This document shows positions 38,595 to 52,200 of a stretch of 64,000 nt of DNA, piece after piece. The notes beneath the pieces were generated by a model, which searched no databases, was not told the DNA's origin, and was given only the letters and a program-made list of their open reading frames with translations. Position 1 is the first letter of the stretch, and each line of letters starts with the position of its first letter. Origin of the DNA: Strix aluco (Eukaryota > Chordata > Aves > Strigiformes > Strigidae); contig NC_133946.1 in NCBI RefSeq assembly GCF_031877795.1, forward strand, positions 11,073,144 to 11,137,143, read 5' to 3'. Made by a program: the position numbers and the translations under genes.

Positions 38595-41500
38595 TTCTAC
38601 AAGTTAGATGAATTTGCATAGAAATAAAATGAATCAGTGAAATAAATCCCTAAGAGAGAAATACCCTGGAAACATGGGAGTTGAATCCATAAAGTAAATG
38701 TAGTAGAAAATGCTATATTTTTGAGACAAATGCAAGGCAACTGTATTTCTGCCTTTAGCCCAAGCTTCGAAGCCAAAGAGATGAAGGAGCTATTACTCAC
38801 ATATTAAAAGAGAATAATTCTGCCATGTTTTATATACATTGTACAGATGATACACTAAGAAACATCAAAATGTTTATTCAAGTATAAAAAGTCAAATAAA
38901 CACATTCCAAAATGTAGAAAACAGAGAAGATACAGATTCTCACCACTGACTTCTGGAAATTTTAAGGATTTTTTTCTTTCTTTTTTTTTCAGACTGGATT
39001 AGTGCTCTTCTGTGGCCTCGTTAGATCTGATGCAGCCTTTTCATCATGAAACAAAGCTGTGCACTTGAAATTGTTGAGGTTTTTTTAATTTCTAAATTTA
39101 TAGGCTTTTGAAGAAAAACCCCTGCGTGTGCTGTGTCAGAGGTGGATCAAATATCCACGTAACAATGTTAAAATATATTATATACAAACCAAACTTTTTA
39201 AAGCTTCATCTTGGATATTCCCATCTCTCCCATTCAGCTCCTCTGCAGATTAAATATCTGATGGAGGATCTATCTACAGATGTCCACATCTCAGCTGAAA
39301 TGTCCCTAGATCAGTTGTAGATGGGGTCAGAAGTGTGGTTTTTTCAAACCAACCTCCTCGCCCCTGCTAGGGCACTTGGTTTGACACCATGGATGCTCTT
39401 GGAGATCACAGATGGACTCCCTTTAGCTGCAGCTCTACCAGCACATCCCAGCCATGAAACAGCATCCACTCCCCCAGAATAAGTTGAATTAAAAAAATAC
39501 AGAATGCAGAAATGAGTTCAGGAGGGTAATGAAGTCCCAGTGCCACTTGTCTTACTCTACTGACCTCAGATCTTTTTGGTCAATATCGCTTGGTAATGGA
39601 GATGTAGTTGTAGCTCCGTCTGGACAACTCGTACCCTTGAAGCACACGTTTCTGTCTTTTGGCAAAAATTTCCTCACTGGGATTAAATTGATTGTGTCCT
39701 AGAGGTGAACGTTTCCATCCCGTAGAGGCAACCTCTGGTGACCAGCTCATACGTGAACGTGCAGCCCTGGAGAGGACAATCATATCTTAAACAGCTTCAA
39801 GGTTAAGAACATGCTAAATGTTAAAAAAATATTTAAACATTCAATAAATTATTTATAATAAAAAAAATGTTTAAAATCTTGCCAAGTACAGATGGAGCTA
39901 CTCCGGAGCATGAACCCATGTTGCAGGACTTCACAGAGCAGAAGCTTTTATTCTGAATTTTCTTCTCATCTCAACAGAAAAGCTGGTTGCTGTTCAGACA
40001 TATAAACAAAACAGAAGTATAATTAGGGGGGGTTGGCTTTTTTTTTTGGTTTAGGTTTGCCAATTGATCATTTGAATACAGAAATTTTAAAAAAATTACT
40101 ACTGAGACATGAAATTAAAAAAAAAATAGGCTCCTTATTACACCAAGTCCAGCTCCCACAAAAAGGGACTGGTGTATATTTTTGAGGTGTTAATCAATAC
40201 AAAGGTATTTTTTGCAATATGAAGTATACAAACAGCTAAAGAGATAAAGCGGACGAGTCACAGTGGAGACAAAGTGTCGTGAAATGTGTTACGGGTTAAG
40301 GGATAATGGAGAGAACAACGAAGCACCGGGCTGCGTCTTCTTACACCACCTGCACTTAAAAATGCTTTCAAGCACGTGAAAGGCAGAACGACTAGGGTCA
40401 CCAAGTGGAAATGTCAAACCCTTTTTTACCTGCTTGGTTAAAAGGAAAGGTGTCAGTAGATGTGGTGCCTGCAGCTCCTTGAGAAGCCCACCCGATGGGT
40501 CAAAGCCACGGCAGGAGGAGAGATGCTCGGGAGGAGATCGCCCAGGCTGGCTGGCAGAGGGGTTTTATCCCAGATGAAGCATTACCTCAGATGTTTGTGC
40601 AAGCCGCTCTCCCTCAGGACCCTCATCCAGCTGATAATTGTTTTGACCTGATCAGAAAAAGCCTCTTTCAATTCCACCCCCAAAACCTTTTGGGCTGTAC
40701 CAACACCTCCAAGACCAGCTCTGCTGTAGAGACCTACAAGGCTGCCCATGCCACCAAAGACAAGTCCAGGGCAGTTTGCTTTTTATTTATCCAACTACCA
40801 CAAACTTCTCTATTTCAGTCTTTCACTGAGGAACCCCTTTACTACCAACAGGGAAACCTGATGGATCATCTAATATTGCATTGAAGGGTGCTGAAAACAA
40901 GCCTGATGGACCATCCACTGTATGAACGGTTTGAGCGTGGCCATGGGAAGCCCTCACCAGCAGATATATTTATTTCCATACACTTTACTGACCACTGTAC
41001 AGCACTTTGCTCAAAAGCATCATTTTACACAGTTGCTTTGAGGATATAACAGAATTAACTCAGATTTACCAGTTTTATTCTGATGAATCCTGAGAGCCAA
41101 TGTTTCCTGAAAGCTTCTACTAGGTGAAGAGACATTATAAAACCCCTAGGACAAATATTAAATGATAACTTTGTCCCAGACATTTAAAAAACACAAAGGA
41201 TGGGGCAGATGTGAGAGAATACCGAACTATGAGAGTGTGGGGAAGCAAGATGAAGAAGTATACAGATGGGTTTAGATGTTTTTAATGTAAATTTATTTTT
41301 CTGCTGGAAGGCACCAGACTATTAGTCTTGGAAAAAAGGATTTCCCCATGTTTTTTAATTTCTTTCTTCCCCATTCAGCACTGGGCTAAAACCAAGGCTT
41401 GTGGAGTGGGAAAAGCAACATAATAAGGGGGAAAAAGCCCTCACTCAACTTTAGGACAAAAAAAAGAGATTTAAATTTTATTTTTTTTTTAATATTTGGA

Positions 41501-42282
41501 AGGAAAAATAATCCACTAAGAATACCTGCTTGGGTAGGGTGTGCATCTGCAGCGTGAGTAATGCAGCTTGAAATCCCAGACGCAGACAGCTCAATACTGC
41601 ACTTGCTCCATCTCCATCGTAAGACGACCCCAGGTCACCAGCACCGTGGCTGTTTGGGGGAAAGGAAGACCTAAAATCCTCCCTCCCTCCCTCCCTCCCT
41701 CCCTCCCTCCAGCAGTCTGGCTCTTTACAGACCTAGCTAAATTCACAGCAGAGCAGAGGCTCAAATATGTCTTGTTCTCCATTACCATGAGTGCTTTGGT
41801 GACCAACACACCGTCACAGCATTATTTCATGTGACCTTACTTTGTGGTCTGAAGCTAAAACTCCTGAAAAAAATCAATTAACAACCTCCTAATACCAGGA
41901 ACATCACCAGAGGACACCTGTTAATATAAAACATGAGAGATCAGACACTACTGGTTTGATGTCACCAGGGCAAAGCCACCACCAGCATTCTCCTTTTTGT
42001 TCTCTGAAGCCTGAAATGTTGATTATTATTTTTAATTATATTTAATTAATAAATAATATCTATTTCAAGTCATATTTAAATAAAATTTACTTTGGATAAT
42101 AACTTTCTGCCCAGCACACGGTCACTGTCAGGTCTCACGCTACAGCCAAGGAAAGTCCCATCCCTCCTAGTGCAGGGTGTGCAGGGTGAACTCCTTGGTT
42201 CAAGGAGAAATATGTTTTCCAGGTGTCCTGCTTCCAGGTGCACTTAGTCCCTGCTTCCTGAAGGTGCGATATCTAATCCTCC
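38595..42282. other. Intergenic, olfactory cluster
   Basis: No gene is recognised. It is AT-rich with many A/T runs and one (CCCT)n microsatellite at 41678-41710. Upstream of OR-2 there may be a 5'UTR acceptor (CTTGTAG on the minus strand, two bases before its ATG), but this is weak. Confidence 0.75.
41678..41710. repeat. (CCCT)n microsatellite
   Basis: This is a perfect run of about eight CCCT units, pyrimidine on the plus strand. It is a likely length polymorphism. Confidence 0.97.
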
Positions 42283-43263
42283 TCACCATAGCCCTCTCCT
42301 CTCAGCTGACCAGGAACCATGGATAGACAAAGAGGAGAGGACTCTACCTTTTGCTTTCCTCATGGCATTCTTCATGTCTGTGTTTCTTAGGCTGTAGATG
42401 AGTGGGTTCAGCATGGGGACTGCAACAGAGTACAGCATGGAGACCACATTATCGTGCTCCGAGGAGTGTCTGGAACTGGGGCGCAGGTACATGAAGAGGG
42501 AGCTCCCGTAGTACAAGGCGATGGAGACCAAGTGAGAGGCACAGGTGGAGAAGGCTTTGTGCTGACCAGACACGGAGCGGAGCCGCAAGACAGTGGAGAG
42601 GACTGACAAGTAGGAGACTAGGATGAAGACTGTGGTGCTTAGCACATTGAACCCCACCACGGCAGAAACCATCGCCTCGTTGACACGGGTGTCAGAGCAG
42701 GAAAGGGCTAGCAGCGGTGGTCCGTCACAGAAGAAATGATTGATCCTCTTGGACCAGCAGAACAGGAGACGAAATATGGAAGCTGTGTGTATGGTGGAGC
42801 TGATCACACCAGCTAAGTAGGCACCAGCCAACATCCCAACGCAAAACCTCTGGGACATGACCACAGAGTAGAGCAGGGGGTTACAAATGGCCATGTAGCG
42901 ATCATAAGCCATGGCAGCCAGCACGTAGCACTCAGTGGTGGCACAGGTCGCAAAGGAGAAGAGCTGAGCAGCACACCTAACGAAGGAAATAACCTTTTTC
43001 TCCACTAAAAAATTCAGCAAGGTTTGAGGGATGATGGTAGAGGAGTAACAGACGTCCAGGAGAGACAAGTGGCTTAGGAAGAAGTACATGGGGGTGTGTA
43101 GGCACGAATCAATTCTGATTAATATAATTACTCCCAGATTTCCTATTAGAGTGACCACATAGATGACAAGGAATAAGACAAAACACATCACCTGCAGGTC
43201 TTCTCGGTCTGTGAAGCCCAGGAGAATAAACTCAGATGCAAATGTATAATTATCTTCATCCAT
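42283..43263 (-). CDS. Class II olfactory receptor, intact (OR-3)
   Basis: This is an intact 326-residue odorant receptor on the minus strand. It starts [19 protein letters not shown] with an NYT glycosylation site. Motifs are GNLGVIILI (TM1), [18 protein letters not shown] (TM2), [15 protein letters not shown] (TM3), [19 protein letters not shown] (TM6) and [16 protein letters not shown] (TM7). The second outer loop has the expected cysteines ([20 protein letters not shown]). The C-terminal tail is about ten residues longer than its neighbours, ending [10 protein letters not shown]. It resembles family 5/9 receptors. Confidence 0.97.
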   Translation of the reverse strand: MDEDNYTFASEFILLGFTDREDLQVMCFVLFLVIYVVTLIGNLGVIILIRIDSCLHTPMYFFLSHLSLLDVCYSSTIIPQTLLNFLVEKKVISFVRCAAQLFSFATCATTECYVLAAMAYDRYMAICNPLLYSVVMSQRFCVGMLAGAYLAGVISSTIHTASIFRLLFCWSKRINHFFCDGPPLLALSCSDTRVNEAMVSAVVGFNVLSTTVFILVSYLSVLSTVLRLRSVSGQHKAFSTCASHLVSIALYYGSSLFMYLRPSSRHSSEHDNVVSMLYSVAVPMLNPLIYSLRNTDMKNAMRKAKGRVLSSLSIHGSWSAERRGLW

Positions 43264-46200
43264 ATTGAATATATAAGCAGTTCAGCTGCTTTATGTATTT
43301 CAAATGGAAAAGGTTAATAGGCCCAAATCTGTCAATAATGTTAAGTATGTTAGTTTTTGTCTATCAAGCAGCTACACCACTTTAAGTCAATATAAGGTAA
43401 ATTCTCTTTGAGAGAGGAAAACCTCAAGTTCCCGAGGCCGGTCTCCCAGTTCAGCCTTAGCTAAACACATACAACCATCAGCAACACACCTGGAAGTGGG
43501 TGAATATTTTAAGGCAAGGAAGGAGGGTAATGCCATACCAGAATAAAACATAAATAAATTACAGGGCTTTCTCATAGTTCCTCTCAAGCCATTTACACAT
43601 GGAAGTCCATGATTTTCACAATAACTGCTGGAAAAATGAAATCAATTCTCATCTTTCGAGTGCGCCCAGTCCAGTGTGAGTACATGAAGAATAAATATCT
43701 GTTCCCTGTGTCCCGGAAGACCTCTTCTAGGTGAAAGCACTGGAAAGTGTAACTTTCCTTAGTGTAATTTTTCCTCGTGTAGGATGGTGCAGTGTAAGAG
43801 CCAGGATTTGTCTCACCGCGCTTTGCTTTAGACGCGATGCCTAACTTGGAGATAAAAGATAAATTCAGGCTTGCTCTCTCTGCTCACCAGGGAGAAATCA
43901 GCAGCTCTTAAAATCACACTCTATGACAGATAGAATAAATAAACATTGATTTTTCCTGGATAACATTAATCATTGCTTGACAGAGTTACACCAGAGAGCA
44001 AAACAAGAGTGCATACTGCTCAGCATCTGACAAGCAGATCCGAACTTAAAAGTCATAATTATTTGATGACCCTTTGCTGAAGGGGTGAGGTTCACCTCCA
44101 GATCCAGACATCTCATTTCAGATGTCCTGTGAGCAACATGTCTGGTCTCCTGGAGTTATTAATGGGGATTTAGAGCTGCTTTTCACTGCCCATGTAGAGA
44201 TGCCGGAGGCAAAGCAGCGTCTGAGACATCCGCATGGCGCTGGAAGATGTATTACAACTAATGAAAATCGAGCTGTTTGGGTCTGGAGCTGAATCCTCCC
44301 CCAGAGGCAGCATCCACCTGCCTGGATGTAGACATCTACTGCCATTGGAGAATTGACCTGAATTTTACAATTAACTAAGGCTCACCTGCACTTTTTCTTA
44401 CTTGACAAGCCAACGGCTTCGTGTGGAGCGATTCAAGATGTAGATATGAAACCCAGGCGGTGTATGAGGCTCCTGCCCACCAGGAATCACATCTCCCTGT
44501 GACTTGAAGACATCTGACTGGAAGGGAGATAAATTAAAAACCCATACCTTGCTGCTTCAGCTTAGGTATTATTCATGCTGACAGGCAGGTGGTTGGTCCA
44601 CACTCTGCTAAATAACCACCAGCAAACCCCAAATATTTATCACTGTCCTCCTGGGGAAAGGACCTTAATTTGTGGCTCCCGATTTCCTATTCAAATTTGA
44701 TAAGATCTTGCATCTCCTTGGCAAGCCAGCACAAGACCTTCCAACAAGCTGCCCTAGGACTCACCCAGCAGCTTGTTAGTGTTTTCCAAGATGTAACTCA
44801 TGATGTTCTAGATTGGAGAACGACCAGCCACTGCCAAAACCCCAAAGCCGAGCAAAGCCTTGTAGTGCATCTCCTGGCTAGATGGCCATTAGCCCACTCT
44901 CATGGCCATTATCCTCAAAAGCTCCATGTGGGAACAAGGGGAAGGTGTCAGATCTACAGAGCTAAAATACATTGTTAGGGTAGCTGGTGTTTTAAGTCTT
45001 ACAGCCCAAACTAGTGAATGCAGAAAAGCCTCGTTAATGGGATGGTTTAAAATGTGAAGCAAAAGCACCCTGCGCTCACGCCTCCAGCATCCCTCTGGTT
45101 TCTCAGGGTGACCATCTCTGCGGGGAAGAGTCTGCCACAAGTCCTGGGGATCCTGCAGATGCCGCAGGATGAAGCAGGATTTTCACAGCGGGATTTTCTT
45201 TCACTTTTCTCTCAGCTCCAGCTGAAGCAGTTTTTATACTCACAGCTGCTCCCCGCTCCGGCTGGACCGGTACACCAGGTCTTCTCCCATGCAGCATCTG
45301 CCCGTGCTTCCAGAGCTTTGCCCTTCGCAGCGTTCACAGAGCCAGGGATAAAACAAGTCAGGGATAACAACCTCCAGGGAGCTGTCAGACCAGGCGAGGG
45401 TCAGCCCCACCAAGCCCAGAGGGGTCCCGAGATCCTCCACCGCCAGGTCAAGATACAGCTAACAGGGGTTTAAAATTGACACCAGGAGGTTACCTTTAAT
45501 AGTTTCATGCATCCTAAAAAAAAATCACGAAAGGTAGTTTATTGTGATATCTGTGCATAATGTGCAATATCTGTATTCAAAAACCTCTTTTTTTCTTTTC
45601 CACAGAACAGCTCTTCTTGGAAGCCTTCAACCCTCAGCACAGACTGCACATGATGAGAAATCCAGCACTCCCTCTTTTCATTTTATGCTGATGTTTAGAA
45701 TGAAAAAAAAAAAGCACCTTATTTTTCATTTTGATGTATCTGCCTTTATTTTTCAATCAGAAACTCTTCCTATACTTTGCTCCCAAAGATGAGAGGGGGC
45801 TGCACCCCTGCAGTGCCTTCCAGAAAAGGACAAAATTCACCTCTTCGTCTGCTCAAAAAAAAAAAAAACAAACTAGTAGGGAATGACCCCAGTTTTGTCC
45901 ACCCAGCACTCAGCAGGTCATAGCGAAGGGTGGGTTTCTTCCCTGTGAAGGTCACTAGATGAATCCACTGTGCTGACCCAGGAACTGGGTAACTATATAG
46001 GCAGCCTCATCCATTTAATTCAACATCCAAGAGCACTGAGGGCAGCTGCTCACCTGGGATTATTTAGGTAATGATGGATGCAATTTACATAAATCAACAA
46101 CAGAAAATTAAATCCTTCACCTACATGGGATAAAAGTTCAAATCTATGTATTTTCATTGGCTTTTATTGTAAAATCTGGGATAGCTTTGTCAGGACTAAA

Positions 46201-48317
46201 GATGTGCTGGAGGGACCCTTTCCGAGAGTGATCTGTAGGAAACAATTGATGTAAGAGGCAATAATTTAAAATATCAGGAATTATCATTTCAAGTTGTGTA
46301 TGGTTAGCCCAGACTACTTAAGAGACAAATAATTCATAAAGCAGAGTGAATTTGATAATCTAGATTTCATACAATCTGAAACCTCGCCCAAGAATTGCAT
46401 TAGGGGAAAAAAAAAAAAAGTGCGGTTTAAAGCATCATTTCTAATGCGAAGGGAACGTGGCGAGGAGCTTGTTCAAACATCTGACATTGCCCGTTCATTT
46501 TTAACAGGCTCAGAAGCTGATGCCGAGAAAAGAAACAACCTAAATGGTATCAGCCAACTATAGAGGCAGCACGATGGTCTTATTTTATTTATATGCTATT
46601 TCTCAGTTCCCTGAACAAGGACAAGCCACTTAGCTACCCGAGGCTTGCTAGCACGTAAGAAAAAGAAGTTTTTATCTATAATAAAAAGGAGAAGATATTT
46701 CCAACAATGTCCAACAGATGGTGATGATGTATAGGAAATCCTGCTCAGTATTTTCCTATCCACTTACATAGAATTTCCCCCCTCCAGCACCCCCTTTTGG
46801 TATCTGAAAGGGACTGTTATGGCCATTTTGCATCTCTTGGGCTGACAGCCGAGCACAGTGATACATAGAAGGAACAAAAATAAGTCTTTCACATATAAAC
46901 AGGAATGGATTTTATTCAGAAGTAGATGAAATGCAACTTCTGAGAAGAAAAGGGGCACCTGAAGAACAGGCATATTTGTACACCGTCGTGCCTTGCCAGC
47001 AACAGTAAGTCAGCTTCAGGCTGGTAACTTTAGTATCAAAAATAATAATAAAATAATAATTTTTTTAAAAGTTCTAGGTGCTGACCAGGGCCACATCAAC
47101 GTTTAGGTTAATTTTCACTGTGTTAGAGAGTATTTTTCCCACTGTTGACAGTCAAGTGACTGCAGATGGCAAATACTCATCCAGGGCCCAGCCAAGCCTT
47201 CCCCGTCCCAGCCGATCATCCCCAAATCCCCTCCCAGAGGAGCTTGTTAAGGTGATTTGATCAGGGACACCTCTTGCCTTTGAGTGATGAGTTGCTAAAG
47301 AAATATAAAAGTTTTTTTGGGGCAGGGGGGGAAAATATTGTGGTTGCTGTTCCCTGGTGGCATTGCATTTTCACAGCAACCACAAGTTTCTGTTCAGAAT
47401 ACGGTGAAAGGGGGGAGATGCAGTTGCTGGCAGGAGTTACTTCTTGCATAAGACCTTTTTTAATCACCCTCAGGTTTTTTTGTCTCAGGGTATTTCATTT
47501 TTTTTTTTCATTTTTTCTGTTCCTTTGTTGTTTTTTTTTCTTTTAATTCCTTTTCCCCATTGCCTCACACTAAAGTACAAATCTCTGGACGCAAACTCTA
47601 CAGATACTATTATTGTCTTTGTTTTTAACAAACCACTGTGGGCATAAATTAGAAAACTAGTTAGAGCTTTGTTTCAAGGCTTCAAAAGGCAGAAGTTGTG
47701 TGGGAAAAAAATGAAAGGACAAAGGCGTATCACTGCCTAAAAAGAAGTGACAAAGATCAATTTAACTCAGCAGCCTGCTTTCAAAGACAGACCTATTTAA
47801 GAATTTATGTTTTATTCACTTGGCTTATGCACGATATCCCATTACCTCCTAACTACATTAAAACTGCAAAGTTTATCCATTTAGATCTTGTGTTTCCATC
47901 CTTCCTAGGAAGAGCTTTTCACGGGAGCTGCCTCCCTGACCCAGCCCATAAATCACTGAGACTCCGGATAAATTTGGGATAGGGAATAACAAGGAAAATT
48001 AGTAATATGTGTCTGTTAACATACACATTTAACACAAGAATATATTGTATTATATATAAATATATAGTATAATATACATTTAATATGTATATATGTGTAT
48101 AACTTGCCAGTCATAGGACCAGAGACCTCCTAGATGTCCTTTCTGATCAAAAATTATTCTATGTCCCGCTCAAAGCACGGCTGACTACCCAGCCACATCA
48201 GGTTGCTCATGGCCTCATGGAGGCAATATTTGAGTATCTCCATGGGTGGAGCCTCCACAGCCTCTAGGACAAATCCCTGTTACCCACATTCCTGTATCAG
48301 GTTTTATTGAGGAGGGT
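43264..48317. other. Intergenic, olfactory cluster
   Basis: There is no gene in these 5 kb. I see A/T runs and an alternating A/T tract at about 48040-48100, and no receptor remnants. Short open frames, including one at 45054-45473, have no family resemblance. Confidence 0.75.
48040..48100. repeat. AT-rich alternating tract
   Basis: About 60 bases of TATATA/ATATAA-type sequence (ATATTGTATTATATATAAAT and similar) lie just downstream of OR-4. It is a simple repeat, able to form cruciform hairpins. Confidence 0.8.
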
Positions 48318-49256
48318 TCAGAGCCTGACTGTGATTCTTTCTGCTGTTCTCCTCAGAGCATCCTTCACCTCCTGGTTCCTCAGGCTATAGATGAGGGGGT
48401 TCAGCATCGGGATGACCACCGTGTAGAAGACGGACACCACTTTGTCAGTGTTCAGGGAGTATCTCGAGCTGGGGCGTAAATACATAAAGATGGTTGTCCC
48501 ATACAACATGGTCACCACCGTCAGGTGGGACACACAGGTGGAGAAGGCTTTTTGCCTGCCTTCAGCTGAACGGATCCTCAGGATGGCAAAAGAGATGAAG
48601 ATGTAGGAGACCAGAATGGTGGAGATGGTGCTGAGCTCAATGATGCCGGCCAAGGAGAAGAGGATCATCTCATTAGTGTACGTGCTGGCACAGGACAGAG
48701 CCAGGAGGGGAGGAACATCACAGAAAAAGTGATTGATGACATTGGAGCTGCAGAAGGGCAGCCTAATGATGAAAGTCATCTGTATAATGGAGTTCAGGAC
48801 ACCCCCGATGTAGGACCCCACCACCAGCCGCACACACAACCTCCGAGTCATAACAGAGGAGTAGAGCAGGGGGTTACAGATGGCCACATACCGGTCGTAC
48901 GCCATGACGGCCAGCAGGAAACATTCCGTCGTCACGAAGACGATGTACAAGAAGGCTTGGCCCATGCAGCCAATGAAGGAAATGGTCTTCCTCTCCGATA
49001 GAAAGTTCACCAAGGTCCTGGGGGTAATCACGGAGGAGAAGCAGATGTCAACAATGGAGAGACTGCCAAGGAAGAAGTACATGGATGTGTGGAGCCGTGG
49101 GTCACGTCGGATGACTACAATTATCCCTGTGTTGCCCAAAAGGGTGACGGTGTAGATGAGCAGCAACAGCACAAAGAGGGCTGCCCTCATCCCCGCTTGG
49201 TCACTCAGTCCCTGGAGAATGAACTCTGCCACTGAGGTGTGATTCTGCTCTGCCAT
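48318..49256 (-). CDS. Class II olfactory receptor, intact (OR-4)
   Basis: This is an intact 312-residue odorant receptor on the minus strand. It starts [19 protein letters not shown] with an NHT glycosylation site. Motifs are GNTGIIVVI (TM1), [15 protein letters not shown] (TM2, with Ser replacing the usual Pro of PMYFFL), [15 protein letters not shown] (TM3), [16 protein letters not shown] (TM6) and [16 protein letters not shown] (TM7). The second outer loop reads [22 protein letters not shown]. It shares SAEGR and the GSYIGG/GSYLGG segment with OR-1, so these two may be close relatives in opposite orientation. Confidence 0.97.
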   Translation of the reverse strand: MAEQNHTSVAEFILQGLSDQAGMRAALFVLLLLIYTVTLLGNTGIIVVIRRDPRLHTSMYFFLGSLSIVDICFSSVITPRTLVNFLSERKTISFIGCMGQAFLYIVFVTTECFLLAVMAYDRYVAICNPLLYSSVMTRRLCVRLVVGSYIGGVLNSIIQMTFIIRLPFCSSNVINHFFCDVPPLLALSCASTYTNEMILFSLAGIIELSTISTILVSYIFISFAILRIRSAEGRQKAFSTCVSHLTVVTMLYGTTIFMYLRPSSRYSLNTDKVVSVFYTVVIPMLNPLIYSLRNQEVKDALRRTAERITVRL

Positions 49257-52200
49257 TCAGGGCTTCACGTCCACCGAGGAAGGAGAGAGCCTGAATATAT
49301 AGGACAGGGGAGATCATGCCTTTATTTATTTGAACTGAAATGGGATAGCTTGATAATTTACACGCTGTGCAGCCAGACCACTCATTTCCAGGGAGCTAGT
49401 GGGATGGACTGCACTGTAGCCATCTGCTCTGAGCTTGGCCTCCTTTACAGTCCGAGGAAAGAGGAGTCCCCTTCTGAAGGGAGAGCATCATCACAGCTTT
49501 CCCAAACACCTTCCCTGCCTGCAGCAAGTCACTGCGGAGGATCTCTCGCTTTCTCACTGTGGGCAGAGCTTTGGGCAGGTTCCTTTGTACCGCAGAATCC
49601 CATTTTGGTACCTACAGTTTGATGAGATCAATGGATATCGCAGCAGATCGGGATTCAGGTGACACAGACCAAATCATCAGCTCCGCCCTTGACCGCCGGT
49701 GATTAAGTTTTTCACCACGTTTTTTTCCCTTCCTCCCTACTTCAAACCAATCATAAGGTGCCCAGAACAAGACAACTCTGATTTTAGCAGCAGCTTATGG
49801 CTATAATTGTAATAGCTTTGAGAAGAAGTAAAAATACTGTAGCTTTCCTTTGTTGCTTTTGAAAAAAACACTGAGGTAAAGGAAAAAATTTGTTAGGAAA
49901 TAGGGAGGGAGAGAGGAAGGGCATGTTGCACAATCCTAAAACTCATGCAGGACATGAGAAGTTTAATATTACAGTCTCAGAAACATTGGGGAGATGAAAC
50001 CACAGAGACCATGAACAAAATTTGGGTCCAAAGCTGTTATTTTGAACTGGGGTAAGCATCAAACAATTAAGAGAATATACAGTTAAGAGACTAAACACCA
50101 TAAAATCTGTCTTGATTTCCCCATGACATTCAGAGCAAAGGTACTAGCCATGGTGTTAGGGTCCAGTATAAAGAGTTTATGTGGGTTTAACAAATGATGA
50201 ATCATCGCATCCCTGTTTACGGCTCCCCTTGCCATGATGCAGTAGTCCATGGCACCATGAACTGCCACGATATGCTGATGACTTTAATCACGCTTTGTAT
50301 TTCCAGAAGAGGACTGGGAGATGAAACCTGATTTACAGAAGTGATTTAAGTGTCAGGAGGTAGCTGTGAGTGTTTATGAGCATGAACCAGCTGTAACGGA
50401 TTAACTAAGCCCAGACAAAAGTGTGATTCAGTTGAAAAAGTACGGCTGAGAGCACTGGCAGAAGGCACAAGGGAGGGGAATGGTCAAGGGGTAAAAAAGA
50501 GCCAGACTGAGAATTCACTGTTTTAAGATGCCATCTGAGGAGAAAAACCTTCTCAGAGGGAGCCTGATGGTGGCACAGCATGGCATCCTGGTGGTTAGGG
50601 CACTCACGAGGACTTTTCTCACCCCTTTTTCACAGACTGTTTTGGGTTGGAAGGGAGCTTAAAGATCATCTAGTTCCACCCCCCTGCCCTGGGCAGTGAC
50701 ACCTTCCACCAGCCCAGCTTGCCCAAAGCCCCGTCCAACCTGGCCTTGAACCCTTCCAGGGAGGGGCAGCCACAGCTTCTCTGGGCAACCTGTGCCAGGG
50801 CCTCAACCACCCTCACAGGGAAGAATTTCTTCCTTAGATCTCATCTAAATCTCCCCTCTGGCAGTTACCCCTCATCCTATCCCTACACCCCCTGATCAAG
50901 AGTCCCTCCCCACCTTTCCTGTAGCCCCTTTAAGTCCTGGGAGGCTGCTCTAAGGTCTCCCTGGAGCCTTCTCTTCTCCAGCTGAACCCCCCCAACTCTC
51001 TCAGCCTGTCCTCACAGGGGAGCTGCTCCAGCCCCCCCGAGCATCTTCGTGGCCTTCTCTGGCCCCGCTCGAGCAGGTCCGTGTCCTTCTGCTGTTGGTG
51101 CCCCCAGAGCTGGACCGAGCACTGCAGGGGGGTCTCCTGAGAGTGGAGCAGAGGGGGAGAATCCCCCCCCTCGCCCTGCTGCCCACACTGCTCTGGATGC
51201 AGCCCAGCACACGGGTGGCTTTCTGGGCTACCAGCACACGTTGCTGGCTCACAGGCAGTTTTCCATCCACCAACACCCCCAAGTCCTTCTCCTTGGGGCT
51301 GCTCTCCAGCCACTCCTCACCCAGCCTGTATTTTCAGCAGGCAAACCCCAGCAGCTCCTGCCTCTCCCTTCAGCTGGAAGAGGAGTCAGTGCTACAGAAG
51401 GGACCACGGATCTGTGCTGAGCCAAACTCACTCAACCCCAGTTGCCTTATTTTAGGCACCTAGTTAAGCTGCTTGCCCTAATGAAAATGCAAAATACAGG
51501 TTTTTGTCCCTGATAACATGAAGGTTCAGAATAAAACAATTAAATCTTTACAGGATTAAAAATGAGAATCCATCTTACCCCACCAGATGAGCACCAGGAT
51601 CAGAAGACTCATTGAAGAACCATTCTCCATCAGCAGAATATTTCTTTAAAGAAGCATTCTTTACTTTCTAAGGTGAATATCACTTTATTTCAGGGTCAGT
51701 GGGTGGGTTAATCTTTCCTTAAGAGCATTCTCCTCTCTTCTTCTCCTAGGCTCCTTAAACATAAGCACCATGATTTCCGATCTTTTGATTTCAAAATACT
51801 GGAGTGCATCCCAAGTGCATCCCAGCAGAAATATTTCATTTTCTTTAATCAAAGCAGAGGAGCAAGCCTTTACCTGGTGTAAAAATCAGAGCAGCCTCCT
51901 CAAAGGTAACATTGCTGCAGTGATTTATACCAGAGCAGGGTAGTCCCAGCAGAGCTCACCTGGACCTTTCGGGGAATGGTCACACCTACCTCTGGCTGGG
52001 GGTCACCTCCTCTTACCAGCTGTGAGGTCTCTTCCACTTTGGATGACTCTCCAGGCTCAGGATGTCTGCACAGTAAATCTGGTGGACTAACCCTTGGAGC
52101 CATGCTCTTAGCTTCCAGATAAACAAGAACGTCTCTCCTGAGCATCTGAGAGCCTACTGCACATTTTCATCTGATGAAGTTCTTCACTTGCAGCAACGTG

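Noticed and set aside
41678-41710. Regular repeat that might suggest an array
   Set aside because: A plain CCCT microsatellite; there are no spacers as in a CRISPR array, and the genome is vertebrate.
50930-51420. Several overlapping open frames at 51 kb
   Set aside because: They lie in a CR1 LINE fragment read mostly in antisense and are not host genes.
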